Origin: a bacterium
Lineage (GTDB): Bacteria; Auribacterota; Tritonobacteria; UBA1439
Direction of reading: 5' to 3'
NCBI GenBank assembly: GCA_028716845.1
Contig: JAQUPF010000005.1
Span: 96,114 to 160,113, forward strand
DNA length: 64,000 nucleotides
In this document: one piece after another, positions 52,677 to 60,282 of the stretch
Position numbering within the stretch: position 1 is the first letter of the stretch
How the letters are laid out: every line of letters starts with the position of its first letter
Position numbers and translations under genes: made by a program
Notes under the pieces: generated by a model
What the model was told of the DNA's origin: nothing
The model's input: the letters and a program-made list of their open reading frames with translations, nothing else
Database searches by the model: none

Positions 52677-52794
52677 ATTGCATGCGCCCGGCTGTGGTAG
52701 AAATTCGAATCGGAGGGGAACATGACGCTATGTGCCCGGCGGCATATAGCAATACGGGGAATGACGGGCGCGTCCCGGGGGACGCGCCCTTTTT
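52674..52794 (+). promoter_or_regulatory. Promoter and attenuator-like leader of GloVer gene 2
   Basis: TTGATT (52674-52679), 18-bp spacer, TAGAAA (52698-52703). The leader then has a hairpin GCTATGTGCC-CGGC-GGCATATAGC (52727-52750) and an intrinsic terminator (52766-52794) before the GTG start. The rest of the 326-bp gap upstream holds only the repeat and the pckG promoter. Confidence 0.55.
52766..52794 (+). terminator. Rho-independent terminator in the leader
   Basis: GGGCGCGTCC-loop-GGACGCGCCC (10-bp perfect stem) followed by five Ts, 34 bp upstream of the GTG start at 52829. Confidence 0.85.
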
Positions 52795-52828
52795 CCCCGC
52801 GTGTCCCCCGTGCGAAAGGAGGCACCCC

Positions 52829-54379
52829 GTGAAAAAGGCATTGGCATTTGCGGCCGTGGCGGCGCTGTGCGCGTGCGTCGCGTCGCCCGCGCTCGCGCAG
52901 TACACCGTCCTCCACCAGTTCGCCGGCCAGCCGGATGACGGCTCGTATCCGGTGAACGGTCTGTGCGCCGACGGGAGCACGCTGTACGGCATGACCAACT
53001 ACGGCGGGGCAATTGACGAGGGCACGATCTTCTCGATGAATCCGGACGGCGGCGCGTACACCGTCATCCATGACTTCGCGGGCCAGCCCGCCGACGGCGC
53101 GCATCCTATCGGCACCCTCGTTTCCGACGGGAGCAAGCTCTACGGGATGACCTACTACGGCGGTGCGAACGACTACGGGTCGATCTTCTCCATCAAGCCC
53201 GACGGCACCGGCCTCGCGCTCCTCCGCAGCTTCAACGCCACGACGGACGGCAACTATCCGTACGGCAGCCTCCTCCTCCAAAGCGGCAAGCTCTATGGCA
53301 TGACCAGGTATGGGGGCACGAGCGACGAGGGGACGGTCTTCTCCATCAACACCGGCGGCACCGGCTACACGACCATGCACAGCTTCCAGGGCACCCCGAA
53401 CGACGGCAGAGGCCCCCGCGGCGGCCTGATCTCCGACGGGAGCAAGCTCTACGGGATGACCTACTACGGCGGCGCGAACGACTACGGGACGATCTTCTCC
53501 ATGAACGCCGCGGGGGGCGGCTTCACCGTCATCCATGACTTCGCCGGCCCGCCTGACGACGGCACCACCCCGTGCGGCACCCTCGTCTCCGACGGGAGCA
53601 CACTGTACGGGCTGGCCTACTACGGCGGCGCGAACGACGAGGGGGCGGTCTTCGCCATCAAACCCGACGGCACGGGGTTCACGCTCCTTCACAGCTTCGA
53701 CTTCACCGGGGCCCAGGACGCCGCCTGGCCCATGGGCGACCTGACGCTCGTGGACGGGACCCTCTACGGGGCGACCACGTGGGGAGGGACCGGCGGCGGC
53801 ACGTATGGTTACGGGGCGATCTTCACGATGGGCACGGACGGCGGCGGCTACACCGTCCTCCACAGCTTTGCCAGTATGCCAAACGACGGAGAGTATCCCG
53901 GCCAGTACAGCGGCCTTCTGTTCCACGATTACACGCTCTATGGGATGTCCGAGGAAGGAGGGACGAACGATATCGGCACCATATTCTCCTACGCCCTCCC
54001 CACGCCGACGCCGACCCCCGTGCCGCAGGCCGAGATCCTCCTGAACGGGTCGTCGTTCAAAATCGGCGACCGGTTCCAGGCGACGTTCCGGCTGAACGAG
54101 ACGGTCGCGCAGCCGTTCAACGCCTACGCGGTCGTGCAGCTCCCGGACGGCTCCATGCTGGACTGCATCACGCTCGGGAAGAAGATCGTCCCGGTGGCGA
54201 CGAACGTCCCGCGGCTCGACGCGCCGTTCACGTACCCGCTCATGAACCTGAACGTCCCGGGCGGGGCGCCGGACGGCGACTACCGGGTGATGGCGGGCTT
54301 CTTCACGCCGGGCCAGCCGGTCACGAAACCGGAGGACGCCTTCCTCCTGGCGACCACGCCGTTCCGGATCGACAACTAG
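52829..54379 (+). CDS. Secreted GloVer-type repeat protein with C-terminal Ig-like domain (2)
   Basis: A 516-residue protein starting at GTG (MKKALAFAAVAALCACVASP) with AAAGGAGGC upstream and a signal ending at ALAQ. Seven repeats of about 50 residues show YTVLHxFAG, DDG..P.GTLVSDGSKLYGMT, YYGGANDYGTIFS and PDG. A short PTPTPTPVPQ linker precedes the C-terminal domain AEILLNGSSFKIGDRFQATF to TTPFRI, which matches that of the PQQ-like protein at 43692, not that of the other GloVer protein. Exported; function unknown. A 13-bp GC hairpin follows the stop. Confidence 0.8.
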   Translation: MKKALAFAAVAALCACVASPALAQYTVLHQFAGQPDDGSYPVNGLCADGSTLYGMTNYGGAIDEGTIFSMNPDGGAYTVIHDFAGQPADGAHPIGTLVSDGSKLYGMTYYGGANDYGSIFSIKPDGTGLALLRSFNATTDGNYPYGSLLLQSGKLYGMTRYGGTSDEGTVFSINTGGTGYTTMHSFQGTPNDGRGPRGGLISDGSKLYGMTYYGGANDYGTIFSMNAAGGGFTVIHDFAGPPDDGTTPCGTLVSDGSTLYGLAYYGGANDEGAVFAIKPDGTGFTLLHSFDFTGAQDAAWPMGDLTLVDGTLYGATTWGGTGGGTYGYGAIFTMGTDGGGYTVLHSFASMPNDGEYPGQYSGLLFHDYTLYGMSEEGGTNDIGTIFSYALPTPTPTPVPQAEILLNGSSFKIGDRFQATFRLNETVAQPFNAYAVVQLPDGSMLDCITLGKKIVPVATNVPRLDAPFTYPLMNLNVPGGAPDGDYRVMAGFFTPGQPVTKPEDAFLLATTPFRIDN

Positions 54380-54392
54380 GCGACCGGGCGAA

Positions 54393-54424
54393 GGGGCGGG
54401 CGGCGCGGCATCGCCGCCCGCCCC
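54393..54424 (+). terminator. Terminator-like hairpin after GloVer gene 2
   Basis: GGGGCGGGCGGCG-CGGCAT-CGCCGCCCGCCCC, a 13-bp perfect stem 13 bp after the stop codon. No T tract follows, so it is either a U-less terminator or an mRNA stabiliser. Confidence 0.65.
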
Positions 54425-54576
54425 GCCTTCCCCGCCGCGGGCCGGCGGCCGCCGCGCGCCCGACAGCGTCGCCCCCCCCCTCCACCGCCTGTCCGGATAG
54501 TCCGGAATAGTGTGTACTTTGCCCCCGCCCTGACCGATACTATTACACGTCACCGTCAGGGAGGAGGTCGCTTCAG

Positions 54577-54969
54577 ATGCCCGAGAGGAGCCGGGACTGG
54601 TACCGCCAGGCCGAGCGGGACCTCGAGAGCGCGCGTGTCCAGTTGGGCGCCGGTTTTTTCGAGTGGGCGTGCTTCATCGCCCAGCAATCAGCCGAGAAGG
54701 CGGCGAAGGCGGTCTATCAGAAAATCGGCGCGGAGGCATGGGGCCACTCCGTTCTGGATTTGCTCACGGGGCTCGGGGAAAGGATGCCAGTGGAGGATTC
54801 CCTCCTCGATGAAGGCAGGAGGCTCGACAGGTACTATATCCCCTCCCGCTATCCGAACAGCTGGGTCTCCGGGTTCCCGGGCAGGTATATCACCGAGGAG
54901 GATGCACGCGGTGCCATCGCCGGTGCGGAAACAATCATACGGTTCTGCAAGGGTGTTCTGGCTGGATAG
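54577..54969 (+). CDS. HEPN-domain protein
   Basis: A 130-residue helical HEPN protein of the COG2250 type. It has WYRQAERDLESARVQL, WACFIAQQSAEKAAKAVYQK (the conserved helix), GHSVLDLL and RYYIPSRYPNSW. In this subtype the partner is a minimal nucleotidyltransferase, here encoded directly downstream with a 17-bp overlap. HEPN/MNT pairs act as toxin-antitoxin or RNA-modifying modules; the RX4-6H RNase motif is not obvious here, so the binding or substrate role is more likely. GGAGGAGG precedes the ATG. Confidence 0.9.
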   Translation: MPERSRDWYRQAERDLESARVQLGAGFFEWACFIAQQSAEKAAKAVYQKIGAEAWGHSVLDLLTGLGERMPVEDSLLDEGRRLDRYYIPSRYPNSWVSGFPGRYITEEDARGAIAGAETIIRFCKGVLAG

Positions 54970-55297
54970 AGAGTTGCTGCACCGGGAACTGGTCAGCTCG
55001 GCCGCCGCCCTGTCGAGGAATCATCCAAACGTCAGGGAAGTCATCCTGTTCGGATCAGCCGCTCAGGGGAGAGCGACCGCTCACAGCGACGTTGACATCG
55101 CAATCATCGTGGACGGAACGGAAAGGCGCTTCATTGATCGTCCCGCCGAGTTCACGCGCCACTTTTCCCACATCGGCATGGGAGTGGACGTTTTCGTCTA
55201 TACGGAAGAAGAGATTCAGGCGGGAATGGGCGCCGGACCGGGAGCTCTCGCGCGGGGGACGATACTCTTCCGGCGCAAAGGTGAGCGTCGACAATGA
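54953..55297 (+). CDS. MNT-type minimal nucleotidyltransferase
   Basis: A protein of about 114 residues with the polymerase-beta-like motif REVILFGSAAQGRATAHSDVD followed by IAIIV, and a third acidic strand VDVFVYTEEE. It is the standard partner of the upstream HEPN protein. In related systems the MNT enzyme adds AMP to the HEPN toxin, but that has been shown for another subtype. The start is uncertain: GTG at 54953 overlaps the HEPN stop; a TTG near 54973 is an alternative. Confidence 0.87.
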   Translation: MFWLDRELLHRELVSSAAALSRNHPNVREVILFGSAAQGRATAHSDVDIAIIVDGTERRFIDRPAEFTRHFSHIGMGVDVFVYTEEEIQAGMGAGPGALARGTILFRRKGERRQ

Positions 55298-55316
55298 GCG
55301 AACGGAGGGTCGGGCG

Positions 55317-56534
55317 GTGCGGGGCGAGGAACTCATCGGCGTGATCGGCGGGCTGCTCGAGCGGAACGGGCGGAGGATCCTCCTCGTCGTCGCCGACGGG
55401 ATCGGCGGCCTGCCGATGGAGCCCGGCGGGCCCACGGAGCTCGAGGCCGCGCGCACCCCGAACCTCGACGCCCTCGCCCGCGTCTCCTCACTCGGTCTCC
55501 TCGAGCCGGTCGGCCCCGGGATCACCCCCGGCAGCGGCCCCGCGCACCTCGCCCTCTTCGGCTACGACCCGGTCAAATTCAACATCGGCCGCGGCGTCCT
55601 CGAGGGGCTCGGCATCGACTTCCGGCTCACGCCGCGGGACGTCGCCGCCCGTTTCAACTTCGCGACCGCCGACCGCGCCGGCAACCTCACCGACCGCCGC
55701 GCCGGCCGCATCTCCACCGAGGAGAACCGGCGCGTCGTCGGAAAGCTCCGCGCGGGCCTCGAGGCGCCGGCGGGGACGGAGCTCTTCATCGAGACGGTGA
55801 AGGAACACCGCGGGCTCCTCGTCCTCCGCGGCGACGGCCTCCGCGGCGAGATCCACGACACCGACCCGCAGGCGCTCGGCGTCCCGCCGCTCCCGGCACG
55901 GGCGGTCGACCCCGCGGCGGAGCGGACCGCCGACGCCTTCAACCGCGTCATCGGGCAGGCCGGGCGCATCCTCGCCGGCGAGGAGCGGGCGAACACGATC
56001 CTGCTGAGGGGCTTCGCCCGGTACGAGCCGCTCCCCACGATGGAGGACCGCTACGGCCTCCGGGCCTTCGCCGTCGCCCAGTACCCGATGTACCGGGGGC
56101 TCGCCCGGCTCGTCGGGATGACCGTTGCCCCGCAGACCGCCTCCGCGGAGGAGGACCTCGCGGCGCTCGCGTCGAACGCCGGGGGCTTCGACTTCTTCTA
56201 CCTCCACTTCAAGAAGACGGACAGCAGGGGCGAGGACGGCGACTTCGCGGGGAAGGTCGCCGCGATCGAGGAGCTCGACGCGATGGTCCCCCGCCTCCTC
56301 GCGCTCGAGCCGGACGTCCTCGCCGTGACGGCGGACCACTCGACGCCGTGCGCGCTCGCGATGCACTCCTGGCACCCGGTGCCGCTCCTCCTCCGCTCCC
56401 CGTACTGCCGGGGCGGGCGCGGGCGCTTCACGGAGGCGGCGTGCGCGGGCGGCGCGCTGGGCCTGAGACCCTCCGTCCACCTGATGCCGATCCTGCTCGC
56501 CCACGCGCGCAAACTCGCGAAGTTCGGGGCGTGA
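55317..56534 (+). CDS. apgM: 2,3-bisphosphoglycerate-independent phosphoglycerate mutase, archaeal type
   Basis: A 405-residue alkaline-phosphatase-superfamily mutase. Metal and active-site motifs are VVADGIGGLPME (Asp), RTPNLDALAR, GITPGSGPAHLALFGYDP (Ser nucleophile) and a C-terminal VTADHSTPCALAMHSWHPVP. This matches the short aPGAM type, not the 510-residue bacterial GpmI. It interconverts 3- and 2-phosphoglycerate in glycolysis/gluconeogenesis, upstream of pckG-linked PEP metabolism. The GTG start has GGAGGG upstream. It opens a plus-strand run with rnhB and the RNA-repair genes, 19 bp after the MNT gene. Confidence 0.93.
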   Translation: MRGEELIGVIGGLLERNGRRILLVVADGIGGLPMEPGGPTELEAARTPNLDALARVSSLGLLEPVGPGITPGSGPAHLALFGYDPVKFNIGRGVLEGLGIDFRLTPRDVAARFNFATADRAGNLTDRRAGRISTEENRRVVGKLRAGLEAPAGTELFIETVKEHRGLLVLRGDGLRGEIHDTDPQALGVPPLPARAVDPAAERTADAFNRVIGQAGRILAGEERANTILLRGFARYEPLPTMEDRYGLRAFAVAQYPMYRGLARLVGMTVAPQTASAEEDLAALASNAGGFDFFYLHFKKTDSRGEDGDFAGKVAAIEELDAMVPRLLALEPDVLAVTADHSTPCALAMHSWHPVPLLLRSPYCRGGRGRFTEAACAGGALGLRPSVHLMPILLAHARKLAKFGA

Positions 56535-56575
56535 CCCGGCGGGCGGGCCCTCCGCGGGAGGGGGGCGCGACACGC

Positions 56576-57379
56576 ATGAAGGACTGGTCGGCGCTGACGG
56601 TCGACGAGATCGGGGCCGCCCTCGGCGGCGAGCCGCCGCCGGAGGGGGACCTCGCGGCGCTCGAGGCGGACCCGCGGGCGGGCGCGCGGGGACTCGCCGC
56701 CGCACTGCGGCGCCGGATGGCGGCGCGCCGCGAGGAGGCCGGCCGCATCGAGCGGATGCTCGAGCGCGAGCATTCGCTCTGGGCGCGCGGGGTGAGCTAC
56801 GTGGCGGGCGTGGACGAGGTGGGCGTGGGGCCGTTCGCCGGCCCCGTCGTCGCCGCCGCGGTCATCTTCCCCCGCGGCGTCTCCATCCCCGGCGTCCGCG
56901 ACTCCAAGGTCCTCACCCACGAGCGCCGCGTCGCCCTCGACGCGAGAATCCGGGAGGCCGCCCTGAGCGTCGGCATCGGGGCGGCATCGAACGGGGAGAT
57001 CGACCGGCTCGACATCCTCCGGGCGTCGCTCGAGGCGATGCGGCGCGCGCTCCTCGATCTGGAGATCGCGGCGGAGCACGTCCTCGTGGACGGCAGGCAT
57101 ATCCCGGGCATCGGGGCGCCGCAGGAGGCGATCGTGGACGGCGACGCGACCATCTTCTCCGTCGCGGCCGCCTCGATCGTCGCGAAGGTCCACCGCGACC
57201 GGATCATGCTCCGCTACGACCGCCTCTACCCGCGGTACGGCTTCGCCCGGAACAAGGGCTACGGCACCGCGGAGCACATCCGGGCGCTCCGCGAGCACGG
57301 GCCGTGCGCGATCCACCGGCGGTCGTTCGACTGGCGGCGCGCCCGGGCCGTCTCCCGCCCGTCCGCCCCCGGGCCATGA
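56576..57379 (+). CDS. rnhB: Ribonuclease HII
   Basis: A 267-residue RNase HII. The acidic active site is visible: YVAGVDEVGVGPFAGPVVAA (Asp-Glu), VLVDGRHIPG (Asp) and VDGDATIFSVAAASIVAKVHRD (Asp). C-terminal YGFARNKGYGTAEHI and HRRSF complete the family. An extra 75-residue helical N-terminal extension is present. It cleaves the RNA strand of RNA/DNA hybrids, including single ribonucleotides. ATG overlap (ATGA) with the archease gene indicates an operon. Confidence 0.95.
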   Translation: MKDWSALTVDEIGAALGGEPPPEGDLAALEADPRAGARGLAAALRRRMAARREEAGRIERMLEREHSLWARGVSYVAGVDEVGVGPFAGPVVAAAVIFPRGVSIPGVRDSKVLTHERRVALDARIREAALSVGIGAASNGEIDRLDILRASLEAMRRALLDLEIAAEHVLVDGRHIPGIGAPQEAIVDGDATIFSVAAASIVAKVHRDRIMLRYDRLYPRYGFARNKGYGTAEHIRALREHGPCAIHRRSFDWRRARAVSRPSAPGP

Positions 57380-57801
57380 CGTACCGCTACCTCGACCACA
57401 CCGCCGACGCGGGGATCGAGGCGACGGGGGCGACGCCCGAGGAGGCGTTCGCCGAGGCGGCCCGCGCGATGATCGGCCTCATGGTGCGGGGCGGGGACGC
57501 CCCGGGCGGCGGGGAGGTCGGGATCGAGGCGGCCGCCCCCTCGCTCGAGGAGCTCCTCGTGGAGTTCCTGAACGAGCTGCTCGCGCAGCAGGGCCTCCGC
57601 GGCCTCGTCTTCACCGGCTGCCGCGTCCGGGAGATCGCCCGGACGGCGGACGGGTGGCGCCTCAGCGCGGCGGCGCGGGGTGCCTCGCCGGCGGCGCTCG
57701 ATGGGCGGCTCGGCCAGGAGGTCAAGGCCGCCTCCTATCTCGGCCTGTCGGTCGGGGAGCGGGAGGGGGCGTGGACGGTCCGCTGCGTCGTCGACCTGTG
57801 A
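57376..57801 (+). CDS. Archease
   Basis: A 141-residue archease with MTYRYLDHTADAGIEATG at the N-terminus, SLEELLVEFLNELLAQ and the C-terminal EVKAASYLGLSVGEREGAW. Metal ligands (Asp12-type and the final Asp) appear conserved. Archease activates the RNA ligase RtcB, encoded two genes downstream in the same operon, by promoting guanylation and multiple turnover. It overlaps rnhB by 4 bp. Confidence 0.95.
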   Translation: MTYRYLDHTADAGIEATGATPEEAFAEAARAMIGLMVRGGDAPGGGEVGIEAAAPSLEELLVEFLNELLAQQGLRGLVFTGCRVREIARTADGWRLSAAARGASPAALDGRLGQEVKAASYLGLSVGEREGAWTVRCVVDL

Positions 57802-57835
57802 GGGGGCGGCGCGCGACGAGGGGAGGGGGATCGCC

Positions 57836-58279
57836 ATGAGGCCGCGGTACAGGAACGTCCAGATCGGCAACGCGCTCATCGTCATCCTCGGCGCGGGCAT
57901 CATCATCCTCGCCAACCTCCTCAATGCCTATGGGTTCCGCGCGTCGATCTTCGTCATCCTCGTCGTCCTCCTCGCGGCCCTCGCCCTCCTCCACTCCCTC
58001 ACCGTGGAGGTGGACGACCGGTCGGTCCTCGCCTCGTTCGGGCCGGGGCTCGTCAGGAGGCGGATCCCGCTCGACGCGATCGCGGAGGTGCGGGTGGAGC
58101 GCGCCCCGTGGTACTACGGGTACGGCATCCGGTGGACGCCGATGGGGTGGACCTTCCGGGTCTCCGGGTCGCACGTCGTGCAGCTCGTCCTGAGGGACGG
58201 CAGGCGGTTCTGCATCGGGACGCCCGAGCCCGAGGTGCTCGCGCGGGCGGTAGACGACGCGCGGGGGGGGCCCGCATGA
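57836..58279 (+). CDS. Membrane protein with bacterial PH-like domain
   Basis: A 147-residue protein with two closely spaced transmembrane helices (ALIVILGAGIIILANLL and ASIFVILVVLLAALALLHSL). A C-terminal beta-rich domain (VDDRSVLASFGPGLVRRRIP, IAEVRVERAPWYYG, VVQLVLRDGRRFCIGTPEP) follows and looks like a bacterial PH domain. It is sandwiched between archease and rtcB with an ATGA overlap to rtcB. The link to RNA repair is unexplained and may be incidental. Confidence 0.78.
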   Translation: MRPRYRNVQIGNALIVILGAGIIILANLLNAYGFRASIFVILVVLLAALALLHSLTVEVDDRSVLASFGPGLVRRRIPLDAIAEVRVERAPWYYGYGIRWTPMGWTFRVSGSHVVQLVLRDGRRFCIGTPEPEVLARAVDDARGGPA

Positions 58280-59733
58280 GCGGCCCGGTCGAGGTCCGGC
58301 AGGTCTCCGAGTACGTCTGGGAGATCCCGAAGACCGGCCCGATGCTCGTCCCCGGCCGCATCTACGCCGACCGGGCGATCATGGACCAGCTCCTCGCCGA
58401 GCAGCCGAAGGCCGAGTGGAACGCCCTCCTCCAGGTCCGGAACGTCGCCTGCCTGCCGGGGATTTGCCGCTTCTCGCTCGCGATGGCCGACATCCACCCG
58501 GGCTACGGCTTCCCCATCGGCGGCGTGGGCGCCTTCGACGCCGGGGAGGGGATCGTCACGGTCGCCGGCGTCGGCTTCGACTGCAACTGCGGCGTCCGCG
58601 CGATGCGCACCGGCCTCTCCCGGCGGGAGGTCGAGGCGCGGAAGGCGGAGCTCGCCGAGGCGCTGTTCCGGGGCGTCCCGGCGGGGCTCGGATCCGAGGG
58701 CGACATTCGGCTCAACCGCCGCGAGGTGGAGGACCTCCTCCGGACCGGCGCCCGATTCGTCCTTCGCCGCGGCCTCGGCATCGAGGAGGACCTCGAGTAC
58801 ATCGAGGAGAACGGCTGCATCGCGGGGGCGGAGCCGGCGAACGTCAGCGAGAAGGCGAAACAGCGGCAGTTCCGCCAGGTCGGCACGCTCGGATCGGGCA
58901 ACCACTACATCGAGGTGCAGTACGTGGACGAGATCCACGACGGGGAGGCCGCCCGCGCCTACGGCCTCGCCCTCGACGCGGTCCTCGTCGCCGTCCACAC
59001 CGGCAGCCGCGCCCTCGGCCACCAGATCGGGACGGACTACCTCCCGAAGCTCAAGCGCGCGAGCGAGCGGTACCGCCTCCCGGTGCGGGAGCGGGAGCTC
59101 GTCGGCGCCCCGATCGGGAGCCCGGAGGGGCGGGAGTACATCTCGGCGATGTGCTGCGGCATCAACTGCGCCTTCGCCAACCGGCAGGCGATCGGCCACC
59201 TCGCGCGCCGGTGCGTGAGCGGGGTCTTCGGCATCCCCCCTGAGTCCGTCCGCCTCCTCTACGACGTCGGTCACAACACGGCCAAGTTCGAGCGGCACCG
59301 CGTGGACGGCGCCGAGCGGCTCCTCCTCGTCCACCGGAAGGGCGCCACGCGCGCCTTCGGACCGGGGAGCCCGGATATCCCCGCCGCCTACCGAGACGTC
59401 GGCCAGCCGGTCCTCGTCGGGGGGACGATGGGGACCTGCTCCTACATCCTGCGCGGGACGCCGGCGGGGATGGAGGAGACGTTCGGCAGCGCCGTCCACG
59501 GTGCGGGCCGCCTGAAGTCGCGCACGCAGGCGCTCCGGGAGTACCGCGGCGAGCGGGTCGTCGCCGAGCTCCGCGCCCGCGGGATCCTCGTGCGCTCCCA
59601 CAGCCTCCGCGGCACCGCCGAGGAGGCGCCCGGCGCCTACAAGGACGTGACGGCGGTCGTGGACGTGATGGAGGGGGCGGGCGTCAGCCGGAAGGTCGCC
59701 CGCCTCCGCCCCATGATCTGCGTGAAGGGCTAA
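58276..59733 (+). CDS. rtcB: RNA-splicing ligase RtcB
   Basis: A 485-residue RtcB of normal length. Metal/guanylate motifs are DIHPGYGFPIGGVGAFD, GVGFDCNCGVRAMRT, GSGNHYIEVQYVDE, AVHTGSRALGHQI and the guanylated His in LVHRKGATRAFGPG. It joins 2',3'-cyclic-phosphate and 5'-OH RNA ends using GTP, in tRNA splicing or repair. It is encoded with its activator archease in one operon, with a membrane PH protein in between. No rtcR-type regulator is present nearby. Confidence 0.97.
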   Translation: MSGPVEVRQVSEYVWEIPKTGPMLVPGRIYADRAIMDQLLAEQPKAEWNALLQVRNVACLPGICRFSLAMADIHPGYGFPIGGVGAFDAGEGIVTVAGVGFDCNCGVRAMRTGLSRREVEARKAELAEALFRGVPAGLGSEGDIRLNRREVEDLLRTGARFVLRRGLGIEEDLEYIEENGCIAGAEPANVSEKAKQRQFRQVGTLGSGNHYIEVQYVDEIHDGEAARAYGLALDAVLVAVHTGSRALGHQIGTDYLPKLKRASERYRLPVRERELVGAPIGSPEGREYISAMCCGINCAFANRQAIGHLARRCVSGVFGIPPESVRLLYDVGHNTAKFERHRVDGAERLLLVHRKGATRAFGPGSPDIPAAYRDVGQPVLVGGTMGTCSYILRGTPAGMEETFGSAVHGAGRLKSRTQALREYRGERVVAELRARGILVRSHSLRGTAEEAPGAYKDVTAVVDVMEGAGVSRKVARLRPMICVKG

Positions 59734-59765
59734 TGTCTTTGCCGCGGGATTCAAAATAAGAAAAT

Positions 59766-60274
59766 AATTCACCACGGATCAACACGGATTCTTGCGGATA
59801 TTCACTGATACTGTTTCTTGGGACGGTGATTCGGATGATCGAAGGGACGCTCAAGCACGGCGACATCACAGACAATATCATCAGGGGCTTTTTCGAGGTC
59901 TACAACGAACTCGGGAGCGGTTTCCTGGAATCGGTCTACGAGAATGCACTTCATATCGTGCTCAAGGGATATGGGCTGACCGTCGAGAAGCAGAAGGGAA
60001 TCGATGTCCACTTCCGGGGGAATATCGTCGGCGAGTATCGCGCCGACCTGGTCGTGAACGATGCGGTGGTCGTTGAAATCAAGGCGGCCGAATCAATCGT
60101 TCCCGGTCATGAGGCGCAACTCATAAACTACTTGAAATCCACAAGACTTGAAGTTGGTCTGTTGCTCAATTTCGGGATGAAACCCCAGTTCAGGCGTTTC
60201 ATGCTCGACAACGAGAGGAAGCAGTTCGCAATCCGTTGCAATCCGTAATGATCCGTGTCAATCCGTGGTAGATT
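59766..60274. mobile_element. Putative repeat-bounded element carrying a GxxExxY gene
   Basis: Imperfect terminal inverted repeats of 34 bp (59766-59799 and 60241-60274; 27 of 34 positions match after reverse complementing) bracket one gene. The gene's stop codon lies inside the right repeat. Outside ends of the same sequence occur alone, or as close pairs without a gene, at about eight other intergenic sites here. No target-site duplication is obvious. Mobility is inferred from repeat structure only. Confidence 0.6.
59835..60248 (+). CDS. GxxExxY protein, PD-(D/E)XK-like
   Basis: A 137-residue protein of the GxxExxY family. The defining GSGFLESVYENAL (G-x-x-E-x-x-Y) is near residue 28, and the nuclease-like core DLVVNDAVVVEIKAAESI gives a D...E-x-K pattern with GHEAQLINYLKST after it. 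The fold is compatible with a PD-(D/E)XK nuclease, but the activity has not been shown as far as I know. A GTG at 59826 is an alternative start. The last codons (RCNP, stop) are written by the right inverted repeat. Base composition is clearly lower in GC than in the neighbours, in line with transfer. Confidence 0.88.
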   Translation: MIEGTLKHGDITDNIIRGFFEVYNELGSGFLESVYENALHIVLKGYGLTVEKQKGIDVHFRGNIVGEYRADLVVNDAVVVEIKAAESIVPGHEAQLINYLKSTRLEVGLLLNFGMKPQFRRFMLDNERKQFAIRCNP

Positions 60275-60282
60275 GGTGCTTC

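Noticed and set aside
54577..55297. HEPN/MNT pair as an active RNase toxin module
   Set aside because: The pair is real, but the RX4-6H catalytic motif of toxic HEPN RNases is not evident, so toxicity is not claimed.
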